A stretch of DNA of 64,000 nucleotides, from positions 5,057,298 to 5,121,297 of the forward strand of contig JACDOX010000024.1 in NCBI GenBank assembly GCA_014549065.1. Reading direction: 5' to 3'. The notes under the pieces are model-generated. The model was given only the letters and a program-made list of their open reading frames with translations. It was not told where the DNA came from and searched no databases. Positions 13,801-29,258 of this stretch are shown here, one piece after another. A program made the position numbers and the translations under genes. Position 1 is the stretch's first letter. The number at the start of each line of letters is the position of its first letter. The DNA comes from Cardinalis cardinalis (taxonomy: Eukaryota; Chordata; Aves; Passeriformes; Cardinalidae).

Positions 13801-16800
13801 TGCGCGTGTTGCGTTCCAGACAGTAATTNATACTCAGTAAGAGATTCTCTAAGACATGAAAGTTGCACAAGTGTGAGGGGGCTAACTGAAGATTGCTACA
13901 AGTGAAATATGCAGATTAGTTTCCACAGTAATTCAAGGACTAGACAAAACAGGCTGTTACCCTTCCACCTAAGCAGCCAGCACTGCATACAGCCCTGAGC
14001 CAGCTCAGCAGGTGTTTGACTCTTCCCATTCAAAAGCTCTGGGAGGAACTAAAGGAACTATGGTATTGACTTGGGAGTGAGGAGGAGAAAGCGTGGGAGA
14101 CAGAAAGAGCTGTGGGAAAGGCTCACAGAAAGAACATGTAGCTGATGCCTNGTGAGAGGGAGCTACTCAAGTAAACAGATATTGCAGCAGCAAAAATGAC
14201 CAAGCAAGCAAAGGACACANCTGTTTCAACTGGTCTGAGAAGCAAAATTGCACAAGGTACTTGTTTATTGTGGTCTTTCTTTCACTTTCAGAATGGGCTG
14301 CCTAATTTTCCCTGCAACATGCATCCAAAAATTTTCATATTTTGATTACCAGGTCTAAAACAGAGCTGGGCACACTACACTTCCAGTAGGTAAGAAAAAC
14401 TAGGATTTCAGGGTGGGAACATGCAAATAGACAAGACTTTGCCACTAAAGAGTATTTCATGTGCACACTAAACAGTACCAGAAATTCAAGTATATTAATA
14501 CAAAAGCAGCATTTGAATATGATGACCTCAGAACAGAGAACAACATGCATAGACACAAAACCAAATCNATCCAGGTGTGAGGAAATCATAGTACAGGATC
14601 ATAATGGGAGGAATGAGTCATGTCACACAGTTGGTCCAAAACAACTTCACTCACTGGAACCTTACACTACTGTACCTCATTCCATAAGAGAGCAATACTA
14701 TTTCTACAGGAANTCAAACCAGAACAAAGCATGAATAAATAAAACACAGAAAATGCTGGATAAAGAAAAGCTTACATTCACAAGTGCAGAATTTATATAA
14801 AAAAGGCAATTTTCCATTACTGTTATTTTAATTTTTGAGTGACAGATAAAGTTTTGGGTTTTTTTTTAGCTATAGAGTTACTTGCATACAATATAGTGTA
14901 AGCTTTGGTCAGGTCTTCAGCCATCAATTATTTGTATGTCACCCCATCTAGAGACAGATCACAGCTCAAGCAAAGAGCCTGAGACCAGACAGCTCAAGCA
15001 AACCATTAAGATTTCAGCTTATAAAGCATTTAAGATCTTGATTCATGACATTAACTGTGCCATGTATTTCTTAACTTCAAAATAGGAATATTGGGTAAAG
15101 TTCTCTCTTCTGAAATGCTCAGAAATCTGCCCATTACTGGTGACTGGGAAACTTTGCTACAAGGTGACGCGGATTTGCTCTGTGCTCCAGACCCAAGGCA
15201 CTGGCAAAGGTCTCCCTTGCTGAGGCACAGAACAGAAGGGCTACACTCCNTCCCCCCTTTCTAGTGAGTGCAATGAAAGCGTGAGGTTAAGGTTAAGACT
15301 GATGCAAAATTAACATGCATCATGTTNGCCATGGTAACTGTTCACATGTGTTGTTTTCTGTAGACCAAANCGTGGTAAACACAAGGTAATTCAAGCTTTA
15401 CCATTCCTCGGTGAAAGAAAGGTAAACAATGACAGGCAGCCTGTAGGTACCACAGGGTAGAAGCATTCATTCCGTTACCATGGAGCAGCCCTGAGCCACT
15501 GCTGTGTCCAGCCCAACAGCCTGTCACTCTGACCAAGGAGGACAAGGAAAGGAATTCACATGAGTTGATAACACTGGAAATGCGATTCCATTTCAATTTG
15601 TCTTGTATAATTACCTATCACAGCCAAATGAGAGTTAAAATCAGACTTTTGTCCCTTGATTTNAAGAATCTTAATAACAAAACCCCCCTTTCAAATATAA
15701 ACTGACGCTCCAGTAGGGATCTTCACGTTGTTAACAGGAGGGCACACACACACAAAAACAACAAAATAAATCCCCTCTGCTACTGCTACACTCTCAGTCC
15801 AATCCAAACCAGAGGAAAGGAAGCAAAGAAGTATCCGTGGAGGAGTCAGGAATGAGGATTGTGCTGTTCACGTTATTAAAACATTTCTCAGACTACAAGC
15901 TAAAGCCTGTAATAACGTCGCTTGGAAAACAGAAGGCTGAGTGAGCATCTGAGGGTGAAAAGGAATGTTTTTACAGGCGCAGTTAGTAAATACCACTGGC
16001 TCCTGCAGACATTCTTCCTTAAATGGAAATTAACATTGCTTTAGATTAGAAAAGAATCTCTTGATACAATAGATGTGATAGGGTAGCTATTAACCTTTTA
16101 GCACCTGTACTAAACAAAACAAAAATTAGCAGAAGGCTTTATATATACAGTTTTCTGTTCAGTAAATATTTAAAACTCTTTCCCTTCCCTNCCACATGAC
16201 TTTTGGCTGTAGATCTGGAAAAGCAAGGAATCCTAACGTCTCACAAACAATATTAAAATAATGTGGAAACACAAAGTTTCTTTGCATATCTGTGACTAAC
16301 TGTGTGAGGGCACTAGGCAATATAAAGAAAGGAAACTATCTAGATACAATCAGAACTGAACCTTCACCCTAAAGTTGAGCCAAACTTTATTTCAACACTG
16401 AAATAACTCTGCATTGCTTTGATTTTATTTCTGCTTCCTATTTTTTTATTTTCATGTCCCCCTGCAACTGCTTTGTCCAGCCAAGAAAACAAGATTTCTC
16501 CCTCCCCCAAGATTCCTAAGGAATTTAACAACATAATGGGCAAGNGCTGAGGTTCCACAACAGCTAGAATCAGCAAGTGTCCATGTAGCTATACTCCAAC
16601 TCCCTCTTTCCTGCCCCTGCACAAGAGCTTCTACCAATCCTCTGCATCCCTGGCAAATCATGTCAGGGTAATTACCTAGCAGAAAGGTACCTCTATGAAA
16701 AGTGAACAGTATTTTGTACACCTTGGTCTACCCAACTACAGGATCAAATGGGTGCCATGACCACCACGGGCAAGTCAAGTAAAAGCAAGNATCTAAAGCA

Positions 16801-19800
16801 GTCTGGACATGGAAAAGGATAAAAATCTCACAAAATTAAAACCTCAGCAATTAAAACCAGAGAAACAGGGGTTCAACAGAAATTCATCTAAAAGCACATA
16901 CTAACATTAAACATTATTAACTGTTTTGGGATAGAAATAGTGTCTCTGATAATATTAAACATCGTCTATTTTTAGAGGGAAACAAACTACTAATTCAGAC
17001 TTCAGAGCTCCAACACAAGGCCAGGGTGACTTCTTGAATCTGCAGGATTTATATGCTACAGAACAGTTTTCCCCTTGTAACCTGCACAGCTGCTATTACT
17101 TNAAGCTGAAAAAGGACGACTACTCCAGAGCTGCAGAACTCACCCATCCAACCACTGGAAGTTTCACCACCACGCCACATCACGCACAGCCCTGTGTTAA
17201 CATTCCTTACGTAAAAAGCCCATCAAGAGTCAAACACTGGATTAACACACTCCTTCTTCTTGGCTCCACATGCAGCAGGGCCATTGCAACTCAAAGAAAA
17301 CTGCAACACAAATATAAATGAACAGAATGGAGAGACAAGAACAAGCTGGACTTAACCTGTCTTGTCCAACACAAACAGCATGAAGTCAGAAATACCTACA
17401 GTCTGGTCCAACAGCCCAGCCTCATCCTCTGTTCATCCTGATGCCTGCACTGCCCATCCTTCTGTCCTGGCATGTTTACCTGTACAGGAACTGATCCCAC
17501 AGTAAATGAATTCAATTAATCCCAAAAATGTAAATCTTCAGACCTGCCACTTGCCCTATTATTACGACAGATGCACAAACACAACTGACAGCACAAGGAC
17601 CTGGCCTAACTCCNTGTGAAATTTGTAATGAATTACCCCTCTATTGGCACAATATACAAAAACACATTAAAATATGTATACCTTGTATACATAGCATACC
17701 TCACATTAGTGACTTCTCCTGCTAACATATGCAAGTCATTTTAGGAAAAAATATCCATTAAAAGAAGACCACAAAGGATCATAACACAGGTACTGCACTA
17801 TGCCCTACATTGCTAGGATTTTAGTATTCTCTTACTTCTGCTTTAANAAAAAATTTCCACATTTTTGAACAGGGAACTCCTTTTTATAAGTAGAGCTTTG
17901 TACACATACACACTTCTATGCCTTTTTTAAAACTGTACTTATAGCTTGTAAAGATAAAAAGAAGGTATTGATAATTTAGCTGCAGTAGCATATGCCTGGA
18001 ATATAAGTGGGGTCTAGCATTTTTCTGGCTATCTTTATTTCTATAAAATGTGGTATCTTATTAAATGGTGTTGGGATAATGAAAGGCTCTGATGATCTTC
18101 TGTAGCTCCTTTGCTATTTATGGTTTGTNTTTGAAGACTGTTTCTAAATTGTAGAGAGGGAAGCAAGACACAGGTACATCTATGCATTCTCATACCAAGC
18201 ACCTACAAGGGCTTTCACAGTCATTCACTACTGATACAAAANGCTGTGAGAAAAGTTTTCTTCCAAAATCTCAGCCCACATTGTAAACAACCAACTGGGT
18301 TACTGAAAACAAAAACACACCTTGCANATAGGATGCAGACTGAGCCACTCATGCATTTCATTCAATCTAGTAAGACTTTATTGCAAGAACAACAAGTACG
18401 TTACAGAAAAAAACCCCAACAGCATACAAAAAGACATGTCCAAAAAAGGGGCATAGAGCAGCTCGCCTAGAAAAGCAATATTTATCACTGGAGATTTTAA
18501 AGTACACATCAATGCAAGATAAATATCAGGAATAACACAGGTGTAAGAATGCTGTTGGGACAAGATGACAAACCAGACAGTTCTTCAGGGCTCCCTGCGG
18601 CCTAATTTTCTAGGAGTNTTCAATAGTAAACTCTTTGCAGGAAGAGTTGCAGTGGCAACAGAAACAACAAATAAGGACAACAAACCNCAGCAAGAACACA
18701 TTTATCCTCACCAGCCTTCATGCATACATCCCACAGAAACCACCTGCAGCCGCACAGTAAACTGGGAGAAACAAGCATATGCGGCAGGGCAATTCTGCTN
18801 TCACATGTGTGGGATGGCAGCATGCTGGCTCTTCAGCAGAAGACATAGGTACACATAGAGAATTCGCCTAAGCACAATATAGTTCAAATCTGAGAGGAAA
18901 ATGGTCAAAAAAAAAAAAAGAAAGTAAATAAAAAAAGTTGTTCCATATCTGCTTTGCTTTCAAACACATTCCTACTCATCCCTGCCAAGAAAGGATGTTG
19001 GGATNTTTCTGAAGCATTTCCCCTGAATGAGGACAACTGCTCTTATGTCACTTCGACTACAGGCTCCTTTTTTTTAAACAAAGAATATCAGCTCCTAAAT
19101 TACACTTTTCCCTTCTTGACCTTATCAAACTGACTGCACCAGAGTATTAACTTCAATTACTATTAGTACATCACACCTACCGAAGAAACTAGTTCATATC
19201 TACATTCCCTGTTAGCTTAATCAAAATTACTNCCTTTCTTACAACCTCTGCCTTCAAGCTATTTACAAGACACATATATACATAACTACATATATACATG
19301 TGTATACATATGTATAACTACAACNGAGTTCTGTGATGGTCTCAATTAAAATACTAGGAAAAAAAGACCTGATAATAACACTGCCTGTTCATTAGTCAAG
19401 AAAATTAGGTAAAATAGATCTCTCACTAATGTACTTGGAACTGACTCCTATCTAGCTGATCTAGATTTATGAACCTAGAATTGCTATTGTAATTATATCA
19501 AATTCTCTGAAAACTTCTCTAGTACTCCAAGGTTTCTTAGAAATCAGTATTACCAGACCAGAGACTACTATGGACAACTCCTTTGAGAGAAAGTTTTCTG
19601 GACATGATAATTTTCAAGTGTTTATCCTTGCTGGAGATGAACCAACTCCCTAGAAAAGCCCTTCCTAATTTGAATACTTACACTGGTTTCCACTGGGCAG
19701 AAAACAGAAATATTTCTTCAACATGTACTCCTAATGGCAAGTGCTAATCAATGTAGCATAATAATACCAATCTAACCAGAAAGACACAACATGATTTACA

Positions 19801-22800
19801 TCATAACTGAACAATTGTTTGAGGAAAAGAATTGCACATTTAAGTCAGATGGGTCCTCCAAATGAAATGTAGCACTTGGCCTTGGCCATGGCCATGTCAC
19901 CAGACCTTAGAACTGAAAACATTCATTTAAAGTATCCAAACCTATTGTTTGAAACAAGTCCCTTATTTCCTACTGTAATGGCTAACAGCACATTCTATTA
20001 GTAACTCTGCCTTAAGTGAGACAGGCCCAGAACCCAACACTAACACCATCACNGCTGATTACTGACCACAACCCCAAGTCTAAAGCAGGATCTTCCCTGG
20101 CAGATAAATGAGGGTTCNACTGAGAGCAGGACAGGTCCAACCCAATCTGCAGTGGCCACAGTTCTCAGTAAGAGATGCTGCTGTATACTTCCACAGGAAA
20201 GATCTGAAAACTACTGGTTGAGAAGTTTATCTGTGTGTGCAGCCAAGTGNTGGAAAAACCGAGGATTTGTCTGANTCCACTGGCTTTGATACATAACTTA
20301 CTTATAAACTCTTAAAAAAGANACAAGAATTGTAATTTTTTTGTTTTTCTTTTTAATCAATCCAATGGTTTGTTTTATTTATTTCATTCCTAGAGTGCTT
20401 TAATTTGCGGTTTTCTTCATATGCTCACCCTCCAGCGAGCAACACTCCTGGCAAAGCTGCCCACGCTGAACTTTTAATTATTCAACAGCACAGACTAAAC
20501 ATTTACCTCTATTTGCCACAAAGCACATGCACTGCTACAGTCTATTCTTAAAGACAAAAATTTTAATAGAAGTATTTGTAAAGAATGCCTATTTTGAAAC
20601 AGGGCATTCAATTACTTGGTGAAACCCTTTGGCAAGGATCTTGCACATTCCTAGGAGGATTTAAATTAGTTTGCCGCAGAACAAAACCTGGGTTACGGAT
20701 AGTAACTTGGATACAGTCACACAGACACACACAAAAGAGAACATTCTCACTCCCCCTGATCTTTTTCCTTGAAAAACCACAACCATCAACACGCAAAGCC
20801 TGTTTTAATAAGATAACGTGAGGGGGTTTTGGGGAAGCAAAAAATACTGATTGCAATATAGTTTATACACCAAGTTAAACCTGTTTGTACTTCTCAAAAT
20901 TACTAAGGAGTGTAACTTGGCAAAATTCTACAATATCTAAAGCTGCTACTTTTGAACTGATATTTGAAAAGACAATTTTACATTAAAGACNTGAATGGTA
21001 CATCTCAATTTGAAATTCAACTCTTGATGTTTTCTAAAATATTATTTGAGACATGCTTGCTTAAAATAATTTCTTAGCTGTTCACTCAAATCTCACTTTT
21101 CTGTTCAGCTAATGAGTAGGGCATCAGAATAAAGACAGGCCTTAACATAAAAAAAGAAATTTAAACCAGTCTCATTAAAACAAGGCTTCTCAGCATTCAG
21201 TTCCCATCTTCTAGGGAATCTTCATATACATGATAATTAGCTTCCTCAAAGGCTAAGGCTTAAATGTCATTTCTTTGTGTTGTAAATTCTAATTATTCAT
21301 AGTAAATAAATTAGCAATACTCTTTTATTCCTTAAAGCAATGTAGAAACTTGAAGTGATCGTACAACTGGCAAAAATTAGGAGTTCCCAAAAAGGGAAGT
21401 AAAACTTCATTCTTCACATTCCAGTAGACTTAAAAAGGGCTCCATTAACACTAACGGGGAAAGGGCCAGTGACCTAGAACTTTACTTATGGTCCAAAACT
21501 ATTAATGAACTCTGAAGAATAAGGAGTAATGGGTATTCAAAATCCCAACTCCTGTGATGTAGCAGGAGAATGAATAAGCTGTGCTCTAATTTACTCTGAC
21601 ATGCAGCACATCATGGCTGCAGAAGCAGTATGTTACAACAAACCATCTTTCAGGAGTCACATTCTTGGGAAACAGCCGATTCCTGGGGATTCTCACACGA
21701 CCTTTCGTTCAATAGCAAAATACTTAAGAAATTAAACTACATTTCTTACATATAAGTCATGAAGAAAGAAAAAAGCATCGAGGGGGGAAGAACATGCTAT
21801 TTAGCCTTATTTGAGGAGATAATAAAATCAAATTGACTTTATGACCACTCTAAAATTATGATNATTATTGAGCTTTATCCCCTCTGCAAATTTTAGATTA
21901 TGGATATCACAGTTATCCACTACTGGAAGACAGAGACAATCTGAATATGTCCCTTGAAAAACTGTCAAATGAAAAGGCCTTGAAGCATCTTAATAGTCAG
22001 CTCTTGTTCCCATTCTATAGACAAATAAAAGCATAATATGAACCAGTATTAAAATGACAAAATTATTTTNAGCTTTCCTCAGACTTGTTCAGATTTGGGC
22101 TCCACAACTAAATCAAGCACTTNATTAGAATTTGGCTTTCTGAATGGAAACGAAGGAAATAAAATATCATTCTTGAAAACACTAAGCTAAGCTACTCACA
22201 ACCAGCAGTGTCATTCAGCTTTCAAAACCATCCTGCAAAAAAAACCACCATGCAAGGCATTCTATTACTAAACATACCTTAAAACTTTTAAAAAGNACAT
22301 ATAATCTTCTTACAATAGTGGAGTAAGTACTTTTTTATCAGCACAAAGGCAGAACTCAGCTTTTATAAAAACAAGCACTATCAGATGATTAAGATATTGG
22401 GACTGATTTGAAAAGTTATTACATTTTTCTACTAGTCAGAATAAGCATTTAATGCTGTTTTCACATTCAAATTTAAACTATCTGTAACTGGTTAACAGAT
22501 ACATTTGTATGTGTATTCCATAATTCACCAAGATTATGAGTCTCCTAGATGGCTCTTGCAAGCAATACCAGAATTATTTAAAATACTATAAATATGAGAA
22601 TACATATCTATCCAAATCAGCACTGAGTACTTTTGTTACTAGAAATACTTCTGGTTCCAACTAAAATGCTTCAGTTTAAAGAACGAGGAACAACCTAAAA
22701 ATATTTCCTATTAATATTCACTGCATTTAATTTGTGAATTCATATTGATTTCCTTTTTTGAAAGAACAGTTGAATTAAGGNCCCTAGGCGCATGAAACAT

Positions 22801-23110
22801 CTGGAAAGAAAAGGATCTGAGAAAAATGTGAATTTTTACTAGCTTCTGAGGAAGTTACCTNGAAAAATTGGTAATTCTTTCTTTCTTATTCCTTTATAAA
22901 AAAGAAACAAACCACAGTCTCTCTGATAAGTGTCCAATGAACAGTAACTCCAGCAAGGAAAACCAACAANAAGACGCTTTTCTCAGATATGCTTCACCTC
23001 ATTTACAAGGACTAAGAAAACCAACAAAAATAATAAACAATGCCTTACACCCCCTTTACTCTGATTTAAATATGATTAAAGTACATAACCAGAGTAATTT
23101 CTGAAAATAG
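7900..23110 (-). other. PAWR: PAWR large intron, segment without recognised genes
   Basis: About 15 kb of AT-rich intron. It contains a TA/CA simple repeat near 19267-19320 and poly-A/T tracts. Many small open frames occur on both strands, none longer than about 100 codons and none with a recognisable domain. A block from 9587 to 12328 is free of the single Ns that are otherwise frequent. No exon, RNA gene or clear transposon was recognised, though old diverged repeats could be missed by eye. Confidence 0.6.
19267..19320. repeat. Imperfect (TA/CA)n microsatellite
   Basis: Alternating purine-pyrimidine sequence made of ATATATACAT and GTATACATATG units in the PAWR intron. Simple repeat. Confidence 0.75.
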
Positions 23111-23490
23111 TACATGAAGTAAACACCAGGAAACGACACTAGAGATGGTTTTCAGAGGAAGAGCACATGAAGCAGTGCTTGTTCAGCCTGCTAAAGAAGA
23201 AGTCACGGAGCAATTTTGCAGCAAGCTCGAACTATCTGAAGGTTAGTTACAAAGAGGATGGGGGCCAGGCTGTTCTGTGAAACATCAGATGATAAAGCAA
23301 AGGGTACAAAATGCATCAACTGGATACTAGGAACAATATTTCAGCAAGAGAGCAGCAGCACAGCACTGGGTGAGGTTACTCAGACACACAGTTGGAGAGA
23401 CCATCCTTAAAGGTTCTCAAGCCTCAGTAAGACAAAGCCAAGGCTGACCTGATCCAGGGCTGCTCAAAGTACTGCTCTGANACTTCCACA
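23111..23490 (+). mobile_element. CR1 LINE 3'-region fragment
   Basis: The plus strand follows a CR1 3' region in order: an aggcagag-like head, 'ttcagcctgctaaagaag', 'ggggccaggctgttctgtga', 'cagcacagcactgggtgaggtt', 'ttggagagaccatccttaaagg', 'aaggctgacctgatccag' and 'ggctgctcaaagtactgc'. It is diverged and carries no open frame. It is antisense to PAWR. Ends are approximate. Confidence 0.65.
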
Positions 23491-26400
23491 GGCCTCCTCC
23501 AATCAACAGTTCTATGCATTTACAGAGGCAGCAGAGCTGCTTGATTTATGTTCCATGTCCCGCCACCCACTTCTCCCCAAAGTGGAAATCTCAGAGTCCA
23601 CTTGGCTTTTATTTTTCTTACATTTGGGCAACAATGAGATCAAAACTGCCTTTTTGAGATGATTCAGGCAAAATGTTCTGTAATTCAAAGCTCTGTGTAA
23701 AGAAACATTCAGGCACAAGTCCAAAGATGCATCTAAAAAAATATGCAGAAGCAAACAATTCGGAAAAAAAAGTCCACACAAACAACAAATCAGATGCATT
23801 TNAAAAGTTCTCTTAAAATATGCAAAGGAAAATCTTTTAAAAGCCAAAGCTTATGGTTTTGAAAGAGCCAACNGATTCTCTATTATTCATCAGGGGAATG
23901 AAGAAAGATGGACTGCTTAAAATGCATACATTTTTCTGGATAGAAATATACTTCTTCCTGGAACATTTGCTGAAGTTACCCACACCCAAAAAGTGATCTG
24001 CCCTGTCCAAATGTACCTTTACTGCTTCATTGCCCCAGCTCTAACTCTACTGGCTATGTAAACAGACACACAGTAAAGCCACAACTCGTATCACACACTA
24101 TATGATAAAGACTAGATATTGAGCAAAGGTGTTCCAAATGCACCAAATCCAATTAAGGTCAGCTTCCAATGGATTTGTAATCTTCTAGTTCACTGAAATN
24201 AAATCAAAACCGCCAAGATCAGAAATCTCTCTCCCTTCCATGAATTATTTTCTGCTCCTTTCTCTCGGTGTCTTCACTTACACTGCATTTCCTTCAATTG
24301 CATATTAGTTGGATCGCTTCTTTTATTGGCCTTTCATTGGAATTTGTAGCTTTATTATTACTGAGAGCAGCAACTNTCTCAGATGCAAGGAAAAGAAGAA
24401 ATGGGACTCAGGGATTAAAAGATGCAGAGGAAAACCAACATAGAGACAAATGTTGGAAAATCAACATAGTCACATGGAGACTGCAAATCCTATTCCATGT
24501 GTGTTGCTACACGATCTAGTGAGAAGTCGAGGGATACACAGGCGTAGCTTTTGACTGCATTATAAAGCACCTTCTCAAGAGGATTCCCTGACCCTNCCCC
24601 TTCAATATGAAACGACTATTTGATGAAAACAAGTAAACTTTCAGCCAATAACTATAGTAAGCAGTGACTGTATTGACAAAGGCCATGTTGGAAATTGGTA
24701 TTTGAGCAAAATTAAGAACCAAAGGCAAAAATAATGAAATTTTCTGACCAATTCATGGCAGCATAAAATAAAACCAATGAAGTTTGACTTGGAAATTAAG
24801 GCTGCCTTCAAATTAAGCTCAAGTAAAAAAAGCATACCCTTTAGTGAATTTTAATTTTATTCAGTTCTCAAAACAAACTACACTTAGTCCTCCTNCCAGA
24901 CATTAACATCTGGAAGTGATGTGCACATTTCTGGTACAGTACTCTACCAGCAGATACAGCACAGAGATTTGCAGTGTATAAGCTTCACACCTTTTCCTCT
25001 TGCTATTTACTGTCAAGAGAANACAATCAAAGGACTTTTTATGGGAACTAAACAGGCAGCTGCCAAATGTCTGAAATGGGTAAGCAGCCAAAACAATTCC
25101 TTCTGCCTCATTACAGGCCNATTTAAGTATCTTGTAACAAAAGGCAGTAAAGCTTAAAACAAAAATTCACAAGTCTTCACTTAGCTCTGCGGTTTTCTTT
25201 CCAAATACTTTAAAATAGTTGAGTGGAAATTGTTCCTTCCTGTTNTCTTTTCTGCAGGTTTTGGTGCTGTCACATCATGACATACCCACAACAAGTAAAC
25301 TGCTCCAACATAGTAGTAAGTTTAAATGTAAAATGACTGTATGGACTGAATTCCTGGCAAGTTCTTCAAGTCCTGGGTCAGTTGATTACAACAGCAGATA
25401 TCTACTTATATTTCAGCAAGAATTGACTCAACCATCATCTTCAAGTTCAACATTCCCTAAAAATCAAGGAATTCAATCCAACTGTGTGTAAAACACTCTG
25501 CCTACTAAATTAAATATTTAGAGTACAGGATTATGTTCTGAACAATAAAAAAGCCTTCTGGAGATAAATGCCTTTTTACAAATCCACCTTTCAAGGACAG
25601 CTCCATCTTTTGAAGAGGATTGATCTTGAAAGTAAAAAGCACTCATCTATGAACTCATTTGAATTATAAGCAGCAAGTGCATTTAAGCAGAAAATAAGCA
25701 CATTCTTGCAAAGCTTCCCAATTAAAAAAAGAAAAAAACCCCAAAACCTAAATATCCATGATCACACTTCCACAGACTTTCTAAGGTGTTAAAACATTTG
25801 ACAAAAAGTAAGAACAAACAAAAAAAATCCAAGCAGCAGCAAATGCTAATTTTGTTCAGAGCCAAACCATTCCACAGCTAGTAAAGCTAATTTTTAAGTA
25901 AAATACACACAACACACTTCTTCATCCCAACACCACCAGTTCTGAGATCCCATGCAACACATTGTCTGCCCTGGGTGAAGTNTATTTAAGTATCTGCAAA
26001 ATACCCCCCTCCCTCTTTGCCACATTCCCTTCTTCCCCTCCTCACTTTCTCAGCTAATACATTGACATTACTGGCCTCACTAACCTCAATCCTGCAAATT
26101 CCTGACATTCATGTCTTCTTAATCTGAAACGTAACTTGAGGAGATGGTTAACATTTGACCTTTGCTCTACCTCAGACATACCTGGAGACACAAAAAAGTC
26201 CAAGGCATGCAAAATGCATTCACAGCCTGAAAGGATGTTTTATTTTAAAGTTCAGCACACAATCTTTAAAAACAACAATCCATTAAAACTTCAAAAGATA
26301 ATTTAATAAAAATTTTTCTACAAGCATAGACCTTTGCATAAAATTACAAACTTGTACTGAGAATGAAGACATGAAGAAATAAATAAGAAATAAATCCCTA

Positions 26401-29228
26401 AAAGCACACATCCAGCAGTTTTGGTGAAATTAAGAATTAAATAGCTANCACAACTAACAAAAACAGTAAATCTCATTTAATTAAATTGGATACTACACTA
26501 AAGAATGAACAACAATAAATCATACATTGACTACANAAGTGGACATGGTACCTAACAAGCTATTAAAATATTAGTCAGAAACAAATTACTAAGGTAAATG
26601 GAGGATCAGGCTACAAACAAATCAGAAATAAAGTAACCAGCTACTTTGCAAAATAGAAAATCTACCTGCTTGCTCTAAATGAAGCCAAACAAAGGCTCAA
26701 ATACCAGTACCTCTACTCTTTTTTTTCCCATCTTTAAGATGAAGTTTTAAAACTAAACCTTAAAGATTATTCCACCTTTTATCCACCCTCCTACTTCCCT
26801 TCATTATATACACACACACAGACACAAAAGGACTTTTGAAGATTGCTAGCTACACTTCACATGGGTGCATTTTAAGTGGGGTTTTTCATTGTTGTACTTT
26901 GGGAAAAAGATTTGTTAAAAATTAAATACTCTCAGTGATCAATAGGAAATGTTGTATTGGTGTAATATGTTTTTACCTTAAATGAACTTGTCAGGCATAT
27001 AGGCTTCACATCCTTTCACCTCTTAATTGCTGGAGTATACTATCACCAGATACTGGCAGTGCCAGAATTTTGAGGGGAGACAGAAAAGGAAGGGTTGGAA
27101 TTCCAGGGATGAACACGATTGTTTAATGAGCCAGTGTCTCTTTGCTAGAATACAGTCCCCATTTGCTGTTATCTCTATGTGCTTCAGGCATTTTGTTTGT
27201 CATACAGTTAAAGCATGACTGAACATGCCATTCTGAGACTGTTCTTTTTAAATAAAACCTGTGGCTACAACCAATAAAGGCAATGTCCTCTTACAGACAT
27301 GAGGCATGCCACCTAAGATTTTAGTCAAGTTCTTAGAAGTAAAAAAGTGAGAAAATAAAGTGATTACTTTTCTTCTGTTCCCAAGAAATTTTCTTTTTCA
27401 GTTACAATTGCCCCTTTCAAATCAACTTGTACCAGTAGCTGCTAACATATGAAAACACTGACTAGAAAATTCATAATTTTCTCAAAAGTAAAATANTTCA
27501 AGGAATCTATTTCCATAACTACATGACATTATTTACAGTCCTCTTTGGAAGGGCTGCCTATCACAGAGAAAACATGTCCTTCCTTGGACCTGTAGCTGAT
27601 TCAAAGCCAAGACCTTTCAGATGAAACCAACTGCACTTACTTTGGTTCAAGCCTAGATGCAAAGCTGAATTTGCAGTCTGGAGGCTATCCCTAGGCACAA
27701 ACATCTGTGACCTACCACTACCTCCTCCAAGCTTCCTTGTTTGGACAGGCAGCTTCCCCTCCCACCCAGCACACACTCACACATCCCATTCAGTGTACTT
27801 GGTTCCCCAAGCCAGCACCAGTCCCTCTGAGCTCACTTCTTACATCCCATCATCTATGAAGTTCACACAGTGCTGGCCTAGAAATGGCTCATGCACATGA
27901 GGACAGCTAGAAAAATATGGTCCAGGCTGAGTTCCAGACAGAAGTATCTGTAATCTGTAATCCCTGATGGAAANCCCTTTATGGCAGAACATATCCAGTC
28001 ATATTTTAGGGGATTCATTCATGATTAATTAGTGCAGCTGCCTAATAAACAGTGTCCAAGCAGAAGAATCATCCCTGCACAGAAGACAGAAAAATCTTAA
28101 TTCTGTAAGTTGAATAAAAGTAGACTATAATAGAAAAAAATCCACTTAAAACTGTGGAAAAATATTTCATAGGCCTTACTTNCTTTTTGCTAATCAACTC
28201 TTGATACTGACCAAATACTAGTCCAGCCACAGATCCCAGTTCATACAGTCCCTCCAAGCTTCCACTGGAGTCCTGCTATGAACCAATGACTGTGGCAAAC
28301 AACCAAATGGGGAAAAAGAAGACTCTTTACCATTTTTTTCAGATTTAGATCTCTACCCTGAACTATAAGTTGCATAAATGCTACCAATTCCATTTCATAG
28401 GGAAACAAAGAAATGTATTTAAATTGTAATTTTAAATACTGGCTCATACAAATGTAACCAAACTAATTTTCATATTTAAGCTTAGATTCATACACATTTA
28501 TATGAACAAAAATTTTGGTCACCTGTGTTTTAAGAATGGCTGTAACAAACCTTCCATTTCAGAACCTGTAATTAAAAAACATGGAATATATAACTTGACT
28601 GGAACACACTTTTCTTTCTCCCTTCTGACACTCAAATACTGCTGCTCTTTCTCTTTGTCACATGTTCACCTCTATTTTCCAATAAAAGTTTTAGCTATCC
28701 CATACTCATTTTGGAGGTGCTGTGGAAAATGAAGGGAAAATCCAGCCATACAGTTGCTGCAGATTTAAAACAGTTAACACTTATACAACCCTGCCTGGTT
28801 TTTCCCAGTATTCTTCAAAAAAGTTTATCTCAGTCACCAGACTAGGAAGAAATGCAAAAGGCTTTATAAATACTATCTTATATGCAAGTATGAGCACTGG
28901 ATACAACATGAATTCAAGAGACCAAAAAACTAAAACAAAAGATAAAAATAACCCAATTAACAGCATGAGAGAAAATCNCCTCTGTTTAGTGAGCTGCTTT
29001 TTATTTATCATCTTCATCAATTCTCTCCAGACACACCAACAAAATTATCTCTTCTAAATTATATCTGCAGTTAGCTACCTTTCTTTATCATCTGCTTTTT
29101 TAAACATCAGGACATTTTTCACCTTTGTTGAAGGCCTGCAACATATTACAGGATAGACACATCTTGAATTTATCCTTCAGTTTAGCCTTTTTTTGTTATT
29201 TCCTATTATTTCAGTAAATCTAGTCAAT
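23491..29228 (-). other. PAWR: PAWR large intron, segment without recognised genes
   Basis: AT-rich intron with a short CA-rich run near 26808-26828. A minus-strand open frame at 23512-23847 (111 codons) has no domain I recognise. Nothing else is supported. Confidence 0.6.
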
Positions 29229-29258
29229 TGCTCCTCAGTTTCTGCCTCAGGCTAAAAA
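29229..29258 (+). repeat. 30-bp perfect direct repeat, copy 1
   Basis: A 30-base string beginning TGCTCCTCAG and ending AGGCTAAAAA is repeated exactly at 30219-30248, with 960 bp between the copies. The flanks on both sides differ. It does not match a repeat family I can name. Confidence 0.9.
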